Assembly (NCBI GenBank): GCA_950022295.1
Contig: OX465598.1
Coordinates: 3,534,001-3,598,000 of the forward strand
Source: Bromus sterilis
Taxonomy: Eukaryota > Streptophyta > Magnoliopsida > Poales > Poaceae
Length of the DNA: 64,000 nucleotides
Direction of reading: 5' to 3'
Shown here: one piece after another, positions 34,581-47,094 of the stretch
Layout: every line of letters starts with the position of its first letter
Position numbering within the stretch: position 1 is the stretch's first letter
Notes under the pieces: model-generated
The model's input: the letters and a program-made list of their open reading frames with translations, nothing else
Told to the model about the DNA's origin: nothing
The model's database searches: none
Translations under genes and position numbers: made by a program

Positions 34581-34734
34581 TTAGTGAAGGGGACTGTGTG
34601 TGAAGCTACAGCGTCTAATGCCGCTTCATTTCTACGCAAAACTGACACACAATGCTCAACGTGCTGCCGGAGAGCGGGACGAAGTGGGGGAGAGCGGATG
34701 GGTCCTGCACGGCGAGTGGGGGAGAGTGGGACGG

Positions 34735-34965
34735 CTGCGTTCTGCACCGCGAGCGCGTCTGAGAGCGGGGTGGCTGCGTTCTGCACCGCAAGGAGGGGAG
34801 GGCGCGACTGACTCCTGCACCGCAACCAGGGGAGGGCGCGATTGAGAGACGGCCTGCGTGGCGCGAGGCGGCTGCGTCGTCGTCCTGCACCGCGACCAAG
34901 GGAGGGCGCGACTAAGAGACAGCCGGCGTGGCGCGAGGCGGCTGCGTCGTCGAGATCTCGGCGCG
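34735..34965. repeat. GC-rich minisatellite, ~75-bp unit
   Basis: About three imperfect units with the phrases TCCTGCACCGC, GGGAGGGCGCGA and GCGTGGCGCGAGGCGGCTG. Flanking 34,580-35,050 shares the composition. Open frames here come from repeat structure, not genes. Confidence 0.7.
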
Positions 34966-35321
34966 GCGGCGGCGGCGGCCAGCCCTTGCGACGAGGAGAG
35001 CGGAAAGAGTGGAGTTTTACAACTCGATGGCATCCACTATGTGTGCCCGGCTGAGTTAAAACATGTTTATCACTATGTTTTTCAATAATGTGAGATTAAT
35101 TACATTATAATTATCATTAGGAAATGACAAATTTACCCTAACAGTCAATTACCAAAATATCCCTAGATTTTTTTTAAAGAATCAATAATAACCATTGGAT
35201 CGGTCATATACTACCCATTACTTTTGGGAGTAGGATGTACCGTAAAATCTATACCTAATAATAAAGGAAGGTGGCTTTCTTAGTCCGTTTTTATATTTTT
35301 TCAAAAAAACCCTTCTCTTTT

Positions 35322-36468
35322 CTACGAATTAACCCGCAGTCCTACATATCAGGCGAAAAAAAAGAAAAAAACGATTCGCACATTATGTTCCGCACGCAGG
35401 CGTCCGTCCCCTCCTCTCGATCGCTCGCTTCTGGCCCAAGAAGAAAGATGAGCCCAACGAAGTAAGCTGAGGTTCCAGAAAATGCTGCACAACGAAGCCG
35501 GCCCATTAAGCATAAAAAATATGTTTATGCATGCAGTTATAAAAATATTGGAGCAATTTTCAAACAAAATATTAATGGCATGAAAAATAGTCTGTCAATC
35601 ACTTTTCAGAAATAAATAAATTTTCACGATATTGTGAAAAACAAATATGGGGTGTTAAAAAATGTTCATAAACCATTAAAAAATGTTAATTGCATAGAAA
35701 AACATGTACATAAAAAATATTATCACGTTTAGAGAAATTGTTCATAATATTTTAAAAAATGAAAAAAGATGATCACGTATTTTTTTACTGTTTCAGACTA
35801 TTCGCAAAAATGTGTGCCACATTCTTCTAAAGTACTACCTCTATTTTAGCCTACCAAAATATCATATATTTCTAAACGGATCGAGTATTATATAATATAT
35901 AAAGATGTTCAGATAATTTCTCTATAAATGTTTCTAATCCAGAATAATGTAAGTGACATTTATAAAAATATCACGTTTCAAATCATATATAGGATGTAAA
36001 AAAATTCACCGAGTTAAATAAAATATTTTGTATCATCAACAAATTCTTTTAACGTGCGTTTGGAAAATGTTTAACATGTATTCAAGAAAATATGGAAAAA
36101 CACCTATTTGAAAAAAGGTCCGCACTAATTGATGAGCATTCCATTTTTTAGCTATAGATGATAAGGACTTTTTGTATTTTAAAAAATGCTCATAAATTAT
36201 TATGGTCCCATATATTAAGTTTTTTGGATCAGTTATGACTATTGAGTCTAATAGATTGAATCAAACTGATGTTTTTTATGAAACCTATAGATTTTGTTTT
36301 TGGCACACGTTTTAAAATATGTGAAATGTTATAAAACATAGTATAATTTAATTATTAAATATTTTTTTGTAAAAAATATTGTTTAGAGTAAAAAACTATG
36401 AAAAATAATGAAAGATCCAAATATGAGTGTTATTTATTTTTATTAATTTATTGCCTTAAAAATATACT
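35322..36468 (+). repeat. AT-rich repeat, first copy of a direct duplication
   Basis: Starts GAATTAACCCGCAGTCCTAC and ends GCCTTAAAAATATACTAG. A second copy follows 1,342 bp later with the same order throughout. No coding potential. Confidence 0.85.
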
Positions 36469-38552
36469 AGGAAACATGCCCGTGCGTTGCAACGGGAATT
36501 ATTTTTTGTATGCCCCTAGCTAATAAGTATCGTTCAACCGTTGTGTCCCATCTGTGTTGCCGCTTATCCTCCTTTTCGTACTCTTCGACAATGACCACGA
36601 TAATTCAACATAATAGCAATGCACCCTGGTCAATCGAAACACGATGATCTAAAAACAAAATATTTTTTATGAATTAACCCGCAGTTCTACGTATCAGGCG
36701 AAAAAAAAGGAAAAAACGTTTCGTACATTATGTTCCGCACGTAGGCGTCCGTCCCCTCCTCTCGCTCGCTCGCCTCTGGCCCGAGAAGAAGGATAAGCCC
36801 AACGAAGCGCAAGCCCCGAGTTCCTGAAAATGCTGCACAACGAAGTCGGCCCATTAAGCATAAAAAGTATGTTTATGCATGCAGTAACAAAAATATTGGA
36901 GCAATTTAAAAAAATATTAATGGCATGGAAAATAGTCTGTCAATCACTTTTCAGAAATAAAAAATCAATTTTCATGATATTGTATCAAAAAAATAGGGTG
37001 TTAAAATAATGTTCATAAACCATTAAAAATGTTAATTGCATAAAAAACATGTACATAAAAAAATATTATCGCGTTTAGAGAAAATGTTCATAATATTTGA
37101 AAAAAATAAAAAAAATGATCACGTATTTTTTTACTGTTTCAGACTATTTGCAAAAATGTGTGCCACATTCTTCTAAAGTACTACCTCTATTTTAGCCTAC
37201 CTAAATATCATATATTTCTAAACGGATTGAGTATTATATAATATATAAAGATGTTCAGATAATTTCTCTATAAATATTTCTAATCCCGAATAATGTAAGT
37301 GACATTTATAAAAATACCACGTTTCAAATCATATATAGGATGTAAAAAATTTCATCGAATGAAATAAAATATTTTGTATCATCAACGAAATCTTTTAACG
37401 TGCGTTTGAAAAATGTTTAACACGAATTCAGGAAAATATGGAAAAACACCTATTTGAAAAAAGGACCGCACTAATTGATGAGCATTCCATTTTTTAGCTA
37501 TAAATGATAAGGACTTTTTGTATTTTTAAAAATGCTCATAAACTATTGTGGTCCTATATATTAAGTTTTTTAGTTATGACTATTGTGTCTAATAGATTGA
37601 ATCAAACTGATATTTTTGATGAAACCTATAGATTATGTTTTTGGTACGTTTTAAAATATGAGCAATTTTACGAAACATAGTATAATTTAATTATTAAATC
37701 TTTTTTGTAAAAAATATTGTTTAGAGTAAAAAACTATGAAAAAATAATGAAAGATCCAAACATGAGTGTTATTTATTTTTATTAATTTATTGCCTTAAGA
37801 ATATACTAGAGAGACGGTATAAAACGAAAACAACATTTATTCAAGTGAGTGAAGACATCACCCATATCTAAACCTAAAACAATGATAGCAACTAGATCTG
37901 TGCATTTTCATAAAAAATAATTGTCGCATAGAAAATTAAAATGCAAGGGAATTCATAATTTGGTTTTCTATAAACGCTTTAAAATCGTGAGACTTAGTGC
38001 ATTAAAAATTATATTTATTTGTGATTGATCGGACGAAGTATTTAATTTTTTAAATTTATTGAAAATTTCCAACGCCTCCTACTATTATTTTAAGAGTATT
38101 TTAAATTTTAGGAAATTTCATAAAGTAAAACTCTCTCTCATCTTAATAGATCTTTGATTTGAAAATTTAATTGCACTCACGGTTAAATAATTCATATTTA
38201 AAGTGTTGACATCCCAAATTTTGAAAAATTATAATGGGACATATTTCTAAAGCTTTGAAGAACATTTACATTAGCACACATTTTTTCAAATACATTTAAT
38301 ATTATTTTCAGAGGTTCTAAATTCTTCTTAAATGCGTGTGTGTTTGATTCTCATCGATTTTGTTTTTAGATCATCGTGTTTCGATTGACCAAGGCGCATT
38401 GCTATTAGGTTGATTTATCATGGTCATTGTTCGAAGGGTACGAAAAAGAGGATAAGCGGCAACACAGATGAGACACAACGGTTGAACGATATTTATTAGC
38501 TAGGGGCATACAAAAAATAATTCCCGTTGCAAGGCACGGGCATGTTTCCTAG
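36467..38552. mobile_element. 2.1 kb element with ~200-bp terminal inverted repeats and TA flanks
   Basis: Left end CTAGGAAACATGCCCGTGCG; the right end is its inverted copy, and the match extends for about 200 bp (to about 36,660 and from about 38,355). TA is present on both sides. The TGCCCGTGCGTTGCAACGGG motif at the tips is widespread in grass genomes. The interior is mostly the second copy of the AT-rich repeat; no transposase is visible, so it is non-autonomous and its superfamily is uncertain (TA flanks hint at a mariner-like enzyme). Confidence 0.65.
36664..37808 (+). repeat. AT-rich repeat, second copy
   Basis: Near-identical in order to 35,322-36,468, with small indels. It lies inside the inverted-repeat element. 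Confidence 0.85.
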
Positions 38553-38625
38553 TATCCCTAAAGGAAATACTTCAGAGGAGCACGGGGCATAACGGGGAAA
38601 ATGGAAGAAGCGATAGAGTTAGCTC

Positions 38626-41600
38626 CTACTGCCCTCCTCCTCCTGCCGGCGGCAGCTGCAGTATGCGGCCGCCGAACCAGCTCTTGCAGTCGTAGACGGT
38701 GCAGAAGGTCTGCATCGCCGTCATGAGCAGCAGCACCACCGTGGCGAGCAGCGTGAGCATCTTCCACGACCGGAACACGTACCTCTTGAGCATCCTCCTT
38801 GCTTTCACGCCGGCGCTCCCGTCCCGGTGCGCGTTGACCTGAGTGATCACGCCGTCGAGCAGCGGCGCCTTGCTGGGCCGCACCGCCCGGCACATCCCGT
38901 TCCACATGTCCGCGGCCTCCTTGTTGCTCTTCATGCCGTTCACGATGATCCCGCACCCCATCAGGATCTTCACGTCCTTGGAGGTGTCGATGATGCCGTT
39001 CATCAGCTCCGTGTACCGCGCCAGCACCAGCGGCCCGCGCACGGCCGCGGTCTCGTACGCCACCAGGTTCCGGAGGATCACGTCCGTGTTGCCGTCCAGG
39101 TGGATCACCGGCAGGGTCAGCGCCGCCGTCGCCGCGTCGAAGGCGATCCCGGTCACGCCCTCCGGCGCCAGCGCGAACCGCACGCCGCACGCCGCCAACT
39201 GCGACACCGACGGGATCATGATCTCATTCGCCAGCGGCGACTTGATGATGGTGGCCATGTCCACGCCCTTTAGCAGCGCCGCCACGTCCGCCGACGCCAT
39301 CAGCTTCCCGACCAGCTGCACCACCGCCGGCAGCTGCGGCACCTTGTCCATGATCCACCGGGAGAGGCTCGACGCCGCGGTGATCGGCTTGGCGATTAGG
39401 TTCTTGATGAAGCGCACAGGGGCCGCGTCAAGGCTGGACACCTGCATCCACGCCTGCTTCATCTTGACGTAGTCCCCCTGGTCCTGCTGCTCCAGCATGC
39501 CCGAGTGCGTGTCAACGGAGATGGCCACCTCTGGGACCAGCGGCGGAGGCCTGGTCGCGTTCTGCTCGGCGGCGGCCTCCGAGTCGGGAACGAGGAAATG
39601 GTAGAGGAGCTCCAGGAGGTGGCCGTGCTTGGCGATGTCGCCGGTGAGGGCCGGCGTGTTGGTCTTGATGGGGCTCACGTCCCTGATGAAGCGGTCCAAG
39701 ACGACGCGCATGGCGTCCACGGCGGTCTCCTGGTCCTGGGAGACGTGGCGGAGCTGGAGCGCGCCGGCGAAGAGGAAGAGCGGGATCTGGTTCTCGAGCA
39801 TCATGGCGTCCCGGACGATGGCGTTGATCCAGTTAGGCGAGGAGGACAGCAGGTCTGTGGACTTGTCCACGTGGTAGTTCTCAAGGAAGTCGAGGAGGAA
39901 GCACGTGTCGATGGCCATCATCCATGACAACGTCTGCTCGTTCAGCTCAAGGAACCTACATTCATATTCAAGTTTCACCCATATGTATATCAAAAATTAT
40001 CATCATACATCTACATGAATACAATATATCCATGATGATTAATAATATTGGTTTGGTATTATGAATGTGCATTTGCTATTTGTAAGGCACATGCAAATCA
40101 AACCGATGTAGTAATTCGATTTTCGTAAACATGATCGGAAAAGACAAAATCTCTGCTCAAAAGATCATGAACAATGCATGCACTTTTGAGCTGTGTTTTT
40201 TTTCTTCTGGTGAGGGCTCTTCGAATGGTTTTAATTTGTGGCTGGAACTTTGCAAAACATCAAATATTTGATCATGTTTGATGTCCCAATGTTTCAGATT
40301 TTTTATTTTTATTTCTATTTTTTTTGAATTTACACCGAGGCATTCGGGAGTTTAAAATCCACTCTCTAAGAAAATGGTGCCCAGTCATCTTGAGTTCAAA
40401 TGGTATTTTCTGTACTTTGTTATCGTTTTGGGGTGCCTGTCAAAGCTATGCTAGATTATGGAATCTTCATAAGGATAGCAATCATCCCAAAAATAAATAA
40501 CTCGCCTTTCTTATTCGCCTGACAAAAGAAGCAACGCTAGATTAGAGAATCTTCATAAGGATAGCCACATGACACCAATTTGTGACCGCACGCCGGCCAG
40601 AAATGTCAAATTTCTGTTCTCATGCGTTCTCAATTGCACCCAAGGCCAAACTAAGAAAGACTTTGGACAGCACGCAAGAAAACAAAAGAGCACTGATTTG
40701 TTAAACAATTTTATAAATCTAAGTCGACAAGGCCTGCTATTCATATCTAACTTGACAATGCAGCCCCTCCATCAATTTTGATTCTCAATGTGGAGACAAC
40801 AAACTAATTTTATGTTTAGTTCCTTCACGCCCCTTAGCACTGCTTGTATTTCATTTAATTTGTTAAAAGAAAACTTTAAACGGAATGCATGTGTTATATC
40901 AATCAATTTATATGTATTTCTAAACGTCTCTTGTATTCCCATAAGATGATTTCTCATATGATCCTACACACAGAGAATTTTGCACCGTGAATTAAATACA
41001 TAGAGCACCCTCATAATAAACTTGGGTCCTAATTTTGTTGCGTGTTCATCTAATATTGTGTATCACATCTGTTTGTATTTATTGAAAATTTGATTTAAAA
41101 AAACATCTCACTCCCTCTCCATGTATAGCTTGTCCTTTCTAATCATGTTAGTAATGTCTATGATTAAGTAATATATCTTTGAGTACAACCAAATTATTTA
41201 TTAAATTCCCAAATAAATGAAATAAAATTAATTATTAGATACTTTTAATTGCACTAGTCATACCATTTTGCTTCATTTGTTAATTGATACTGGTTTTCAT
41301 AGAAAAAACATAAGAATTTTGTTGAGGTTATAAGCCTATTTCGAGAGCTTACTAATAGATGGACAACTAAGTGTATCTGTACTATATATATTTAAAAAGA
41401 AAACAAGGTTTTGTCTTATGTCAACCCTTTTGATTTTCCCTTCCCTCTATGGATTTTTCGAAAGCAAATAAGTACTCTGTTCATTCAATATAAGATGTTT
41501 TGACAGTCTAGTTTAAACTGCCAAATTGTCTTATACATTCATCAATAAACAGAGATAGTACTTATCAAATAAAATTCTTCCACGGTATTAATGCCATGTC

Positions 41601-42051
41601 GCAAGGCATGAAAATATATGTACTTAGCATATAAAGAAGAATTACAGTAGAGACGATACCTATGGTAGGGGGCCCGGATCATGTCCTCCATGCCGAGAAA
41701 GTTTTTCACCAGATGGTCAAACGTGCAGCCGTCGGTGAAGCCCAGCTCGGTGCGCTTGGCGGCGGCGAGCTTGTAGCGCTCCATGTCCCTCAGCCCGGGC
41801 CGCTGGTAGTGGTACGGCCCCAGGGCGAAGTGCTGCGGCGTGTACGCCTCAGGCCTCGTCGCCCGCAGCAGCCGCGGCACGTCGAAGACATTGGCCACGG
41901 CGCCCAGCTCCTCCGCCCCGGCCTCCATCCGCCGCCGCACCTCGTTCACCCACCGCGACTCGTCAAGCTCCACGCCGGCGCTTGACGCGGCTGCCCGTAT
42001 GAAAGCCTTGGCCTGTGCTTGCGGCTGCGGCTGCGGTTGCGACGACGCCAT
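38626..42051 (-). CDS. DUF247 (UPF0481) membrane-anchored protein, copy A
   Basis: Two exons, 42051-41660 and 39955-38626, joined AG|G across a 1,704-nt GT-AG intron; 1,722 nt, 573 aa. DUF247 hallmarks in order: YTPQHFALGPYHYQRPGLRDMERYKL in two parts near residues 70-95, DTCFLLDFLENYH, RDAMMLENQIPLFLF, HLLELLYHFLVP, the lower conserved block SQLAACGVRFALAPEG, LPVIHLDGNTDVILRNLVAYE, MNGIIDTSKDVKIL, and a C-terminal transmembrane helix (MLTLLATVVLLLMTAMQ) followed by a short tail. Molecular function of the family is unknown; DUF247 genes act at the grass S and Z self-incompatibility loci and in plant development. Intact. A TATA box lies ~95 nt upstream. GC-rich exon DNA gives long false frames on the other strand. 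Confidence 0.93.
41475..41558. mobile_element. Stowaway-like MITE in DUF247-A intron
   Basis: CTCTGTTCATTCAATATAAG... inverted at the other end ...AATAAACAGAGATAG, with TA flanks; it lies about 100 nt from the exon 1 donor. Confidence 0.65.
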
Positions 42052-42141
42052 GGCCGGTCTAGTTTAGAGCTCTACGGATGTGTATGTAGGTACTTAGCTG
42101 CCTGTGCTTGCTGCTGCTAGCTAAGCTTCTTACTCGAGCTG

Positions 42142-42148
42142 TATATAT
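42142..42148 (-). promoter_or_regulatory. TATA box of DUF247 copy A
   Basis: TATATA on the minus strand, about 95 nt upstream of the ATG; the copy B promoter has the same feature at the same distance. Confidence 0.65.
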
Positions 42149-42322
42149 GGACTGGTTACTTCGCCTCCAATGGCTTCTAGTTGTGTTAATTTTTTGCGAC
42201 TGAATGGCTTCTAATTAATTAACTAGACCAAGTTCGCTAGGTCAATATGTAAGAAGGCATCATGGACTGTAAGACGAGTTAGCCAGTTAGATGTTGCTCC
42301 TAGTATATAAAGTTATAAACTA

Positions 42323-42578
42323 CTCCCTCCGTTTCTTTTTACTTCGCATATAAAATTTGATCAAAGTCAAACTTGATAAAGTTTAATCAAATTTATATTA
42401 AAAAATATCAACATCTACAACATCAAAGTTATATCATATGAAAACTAATGTCATGATGCTTCTAATGATATTGGTTTCATAGTTGGATGTTAATAGATTT
42501 TTCTATAAAAGTGATCAAACTTTGTCAAGTTTGACTTTGACCAAATCTTATATGCGAAGTAAAAAGAAACGGAGGGAG
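42323..42578. mobile_element. Stowaway MITE in DUF247-A promoter
   Basis: CTCCCTCCGTTTCTTTTTAC... and the inverted ...AAAGAAACGGAGGGAG with TA on both sides; 256 bp with long palindromic arms. Confidence 0.92.
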
Positions 42579-42621
42579 TACTATACTACTAGGGCATGCA
42601 AGCAAGTGGCCGTGGGTGGTT

Positions 42622-42648
42622 AATCATCATCATCATCATCATCATCAT
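42622..42648. repeat. (ATC)9 microsatellite
   Basis: Nine uninterrupted ATC units; a usable polymorphic marker. The matching site in the other arm has only two such units. Confidence 0.9.
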
Positions 42649-43096
42649 ATATAGAGAGAGTGTTACGTAGTTAAAACGAATCTTAATAATTATCAAAAGC
42701 GTGAAACATGCACCACACCACGCAGGTAATAAAATTACTAGGCCGTGACCTGGAAACCAGCGGTATTTTAATGCCACGATGAACAAGTTGTTGTTATGTC
42801 TAACGTGTGTGTTGGCTGTATATGCATCGTCACTCGTTATGCGTTTGTATATCATTGTATGTGTGTATGTGGGTGTAATAGATACTTGTTTTTTCAATGG
42901 ATGTAATACATACTTGTTGTCACATGGTGCATCTATTGGTGCATCCATGCAACTAGCAAGGCCATGTAGAAGTATAATGAACGGCAGTTGCAAGGGATGA
43001 CGGGGTTGATGTGGCAGGCGGATTAAATAGGACCGGACGTCTCAACGCAGGATTAGCGTCCGCAATTCTGGTTCTCTTTTCTTTTAGCGGATCACA

Positions 43097-46000
43097 CACT
43101 ATGGGACTGACCAAAGACACCTACGGCCTTTTTCTACGCTGACGGCCAAAAGTCGGGGCCGTCGGCGTAGGCCCAAAATTGAGCTGCCCAACGATGTTGT
43201 CGTCGGTGTAGGTTTCTCATCGGCGTAAGTTGTCTAGGCAGACGATCGCCGTCGGCGTAGGTTCGGCCATCGGTGTAGACATGCCGTTGGACGAAGATAT
43301 AACGGCGTCACACCTACGCCGAAGGCAATGTTGTTGGCCTATGTTTCAGGGCTACGCCTACGGCTAGGTCGACGGCCTAGATTGATTTTCCTTTTTTCCA
43401 AAATTTGGCCTCTCATTCCTACCCCTCTCCCGCCTTTGCAAAAATTGTCTAAAAAAATAAACGAACATGATAAAAACTTCAAATTACAAAATCCTTTGAC
43501 ATGCATGTACCGGGGAGGGGGCATGAGCGGTGATAGATAGGGGTGGAATTTTGCAAAACTATTGGTGGATCTCTGATGAAATGACTATTTTTCTACCTAG
43601 AAATGATTTTTTTGAAAAAATAAAGAGCAAACTATCAAGCACATGTAGTGCAAATTTGACCTCGTTTCACTTGAATCTGCGGAAATTTGTCTTTTTCAGA
43701 AGATGAATATAAAAAACATTTTACATCAAAATTTTGGTCAATTGTGAATTAAATATGGTCTAGTATTTAATAAAAATGGAGTAGTTCAAGTTGACATGAA
43801 ATATTTGGTAACCCTTCACAAAAAAATCCCTACTTTTGTCACTCGAAAAAAGAAAAATGGATTTTTTGTGCAAAGAAAATAAAAACTTCCTTTGGGAAAC
43901 TTGTTGGCTAGTATAATATACACACATGTGCAAAATATGAGATCATTTTGAAAAACTATCCTTTATAACTAGTTATAACATGGGTCATTTGGCTTGAAAG
44001 TCATGAATCTTTATATTCGATATCTCATTTTGAAAAGACTTTTTTAAGATATTTGCCTTATTCCAAGTTTGTTGTTTTGTATGGTTACTAGGACATAAAT
44101 TAGGATGCAACATGAAGGTTTTACATATTTTTTTTAAATTATTTTTGTCGATTTCAAAAAGTGGTCAAAACGGGGGTCATGATCGGTGATAGCTAGGGGT
44201 GGAATCTTGCAAAACTCTTGATAGATCTCTGATGAAATGACTACTTTTGTACCTAGAAATGATTTTTTATAGAAAAAAAAGAGCAAACTATCAAGCCCAT
44301 GTAGTTCAAATTTGACCCCGTTCGATCTGAATCTTCAGAAATTTGTCTATTTCAGGAGAGGTATATAAAAACATTTTACATGGAAAGTTTGGTCAATTGT
44401 GAATTAATATGGTCTAATATTTTACAAAAATGGAGTGGTTCAACTTGACATCAAATATTTGGTAGATCCTTCACAAAAAACCCCTACTTTTGTCACTCGA
44501 AAAATGAAAAATAGTTTTTTCGTGCAAAGAAAATAATAATTTCCTTTGGAAAACTTGTTGGTCAGTATAATATATACACATGTGCAAAATATGAGATCAT
44601 TTAGGAAAACTATCCTTTGATATTAGCTATAACATCGGTCATTTGGCTCGAAATTCATGAATCTTCATACTCGATAGCTCATTTTGAAAAGACTTTTTTA
44701 AAGATATTTTCCTTATTCCAAATTTGTTGTTTTGTATGGTTACTAGGACATAAATTTGGATGCAACGCGAAGGTTTTATATATTTTTTGTTTTTTTTAAT
44801 TATTTTTGTCGATTTCAAAAAGTGAACCAAACGGGGGTATTGACCGGTGATAGCTAGGGGTGAAATCTTGCAAAACTCTTGGTGGATCTCTCATGAAATG
44901 ACTACTTTTGTATCTAGAAATGAATTTTATAAAAATTAAAGAGCAAACTATAAAGCACATGTAGTTCAAATTTGACCCCGTTCTAGCTGAATCTGCGGAA
45001 ATTTGTTTTTTCAGGAGAGGTATATAAAAAACATTTTACATGGAAACTTTAGTCAATTGTGAATAAAATATGGTCTAGTATTTTACAAAATGGAGTGGTT
45101 CAAGTTGACATCAAATATTTGGTTGATCCTTCACAAAAAACCCTACTTTTGTCACTCGTCAAATGAAAAATGGATTTTTTGTGCAAAGAAAATAAAAACT
45201 TCCTTTGGCAAACTTGTTGGCCAGTATAATATACACACATGTGCAAAATATGAGATCAATTGAGAAAACTATCCTTTGAAACTAGCAATAACATCGGTCA
45301 TTTGGCTTTAAAGTCATGAATTTCATACTCGATAGCTCATTTTGAAAAGACTTTTTAAAGATATTTCCCTTATTCCAAGTTTTTTGTGTTGTATGGGTAC
45401 TAGGACGTAAATTAGGACGCAACACGAATGTTTTACAAATTGTTTTTCAATTATTTTTGTCGATTTTAAAAAGTTGTCAAAATGGGGGTCATGACCGGTG
45501 ATAGCTAGGGTGGAATTTTGCAAACCTCTCGGTGGATCTCTGATGAAATGATTATTTTTTTACCTAGAAATGTTTTTTTTGAAAAAATAAAGAGCAAACT
45601 ATCAAGCACATGTTGTCCAAATTTGACCCTGTTCCAACTGAATATGCGGAAATTTGTCTTTTTAGGAGAGGTATATTAAAAGCATTTTACATGGAACTTT
45701 GGTCAATTGTGAATTAAATATGGTCTAGTATTTTACAAAAATGGAGTGATTCAAGTTGACATCAAATATTTGGTAGATCCTTCACAAAAAACCCTACTTT
45801 TGTCTCTCAGAAAATGAAAAATAGTTTTTTCATGCAAAGAACATAAATTTTTTCTTTCGCAAACTTGTTGGCTAGTATAATATACACACATGCGCAAAAT
45901 ATGGTATTATTTGGGAAAACTATCCTTTAAAACTAGCTATAACATCGGTTATTTGGCTTGAAAGTCATGAATCTTCATAGTTGATAGCTCATTTTGAAAA

Positions 46001-46441
46001 GACTTTATTGAGATATTTGCCTTATTCCAAGTTTGTTGTTTTGTATGGTTACTAGGACATAAATTAGGATGCAAAGCAAAGGTTTTACATTTTTTTTTGG
46101 AATTATTTTTGTCGATTTCAAAAAGTGGTCAAAACGGGGGTCATGACCGGTGATAGCTAGGAATCGAATCTTGCAAAAATCTTGGTGGGTCTCTGATGAA
46201 ATGACTATTTTTGTACCTAGAAATTATTTTTCGAAAAAATAAAGAGCAAACTATCAAGCACATGTAGTTCAAATTTGACCCCATTCCAACTGAATCTGCG
46301 GAAATTTATGTTCTTCAGGAGAGGTATATCAAAAATATTTTACATGGAATCTTTGGTCAATTGTGAATTAAATATGGTCTAGTATTTTACAAAAATAGAG
46401 TGCTTTAAGTTGACATCAAATATTTCGTAGATCCTTTACAA
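43097..46441. mobile_element. CACTA-type element, truncated
   Basis: Begins CACTATGGGACTGAC, followed by many subterminal copies of GTCGGCGTAG and its inverse between 43,110 and 43,380, a signature of grass CACTA ends. The rest is a tandem array. No transposase and no matching right end were found; the array stops abruptly at 46,441 where LINE-like sequence begins. Confidence 0.7.
43530..46441. repeat. tandem array, ~650-660-bp unit, about 4.4 copies
   Basis: Units begin near 43,530, 44,189, 44,848, 45,500 and 46,150 with TGATAGCTAGGGGTGGAATC and contain CCCTACTTTTGTCACTCG and GGATGCAACACGAAGG. The last unit is cut. No coding potential. Confidence 0.9.
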
Positions 46442-46448
46442 AAATAGA

Positions 46449-47094
46449 TTGGAACGTGCCACCACGCCAGATCCCCGGCCGCCGTGCCATCCGGCACCAG
46501 CCCGCCGAGCAGCCGCACCTGTGCAGCCGGGACACACCTTCCCAGCGCCGACGGGGACGCGCGCGCCATGGCCAGCCGGCCACCTGCACAATCCGCCGCG
46601 CCGCCGAGGACAGGGACGAGAGCCGGCGCACCGTCCGAGAGGGCCTCGCCGCCGCCATCCTGGGGCACACGCGGCTTAGCCCGCGTCCCCTCCGGCGGCG
46701 GCGAAGCAGGGGAGGGTTGGGGGGATGAGCCGCCGGCGGCGCCTAGGGTTGGTATGAAGTTGGCTAAGGAGCATACAAATCTTCCTGTGTTGGTACAATC
46801 GGATTCCGCGACGGCCCTCCTCTCATTATCTTCTGATGCATTGGATACTTCTCCGTATACTTACATCGTCTCGGTGATTCAAGGTCTCATGGTGGTTTGG
46901 GAGTTTATTCCCTCAAAGATTCATAGGCTTAAAAATGGAGTAGCAGATCGACTAGCAAATTTTGGTCGTTCGGAGTGTAGCGCTGATTGTTGGCTACATA
47001 GAGGACCACCTTGTATCGCTGAGCTTTTGTCAGCTGACTGTAACTCTATGCTCACGGAATAAAACTCCATCTTAATCGCAAAAAAAAAGAAGTA
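46449..47094 (+). mobile_element. LINE 3' end with RNase H domain, GC-rich 5' extension
   Basis: From about 46,750 a frame reads LPVLVQSDSATALLSL, IVSVIQGLMVVWEFIPSKI and NGVADRLANFGRSE, the C-terminal RNase H-like domain of plant LINE ORF2, to a stop at 47,062. A poly(A)-like tail GCAAAAAAAAAGAAG ends it. The same frame is open into an unrelated GC-rich Pro/Ala/Arg-rich 5' part (46,484-46,740), giving a chimeric 192-codon frame. No target duplication found. Confidence 0.7.

Larger units (their letters stand above)
38566..43042 (-). repeat. inverted duplication, left arm (DUF247 copy A)
   Basis: Homologous in inverted orientation to 57,272-62,690. Matches include about 60 bp beyond the stop codon, the exons, intron blocks (e.g. 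40,560-40,700 with 59,560-59,720), the promoter and an upstream block ending GACGTCCGGTCCTATTTAA. Arms differ by MITE insertions and intron length. Confidence 0.88.

Noticed and set aside
34535..35088. Several 70-125 codon frames
   Set aside because: They arise from a GC-rich ~75-bp tandem repeat with unit length divisible by three.
38558..39472. Long Arg/His-rich frames opposite or shifted to DUF247 exon 2
   Set aside because: They result from high GC third positions of the real exon; the same shadows appear in copy B.
42622..42648. Possible CRISPR-like or regulatory repeat
   Set aside because: It is a plain (ATC)n microsatellite; no spacer structure in this plant sequence.
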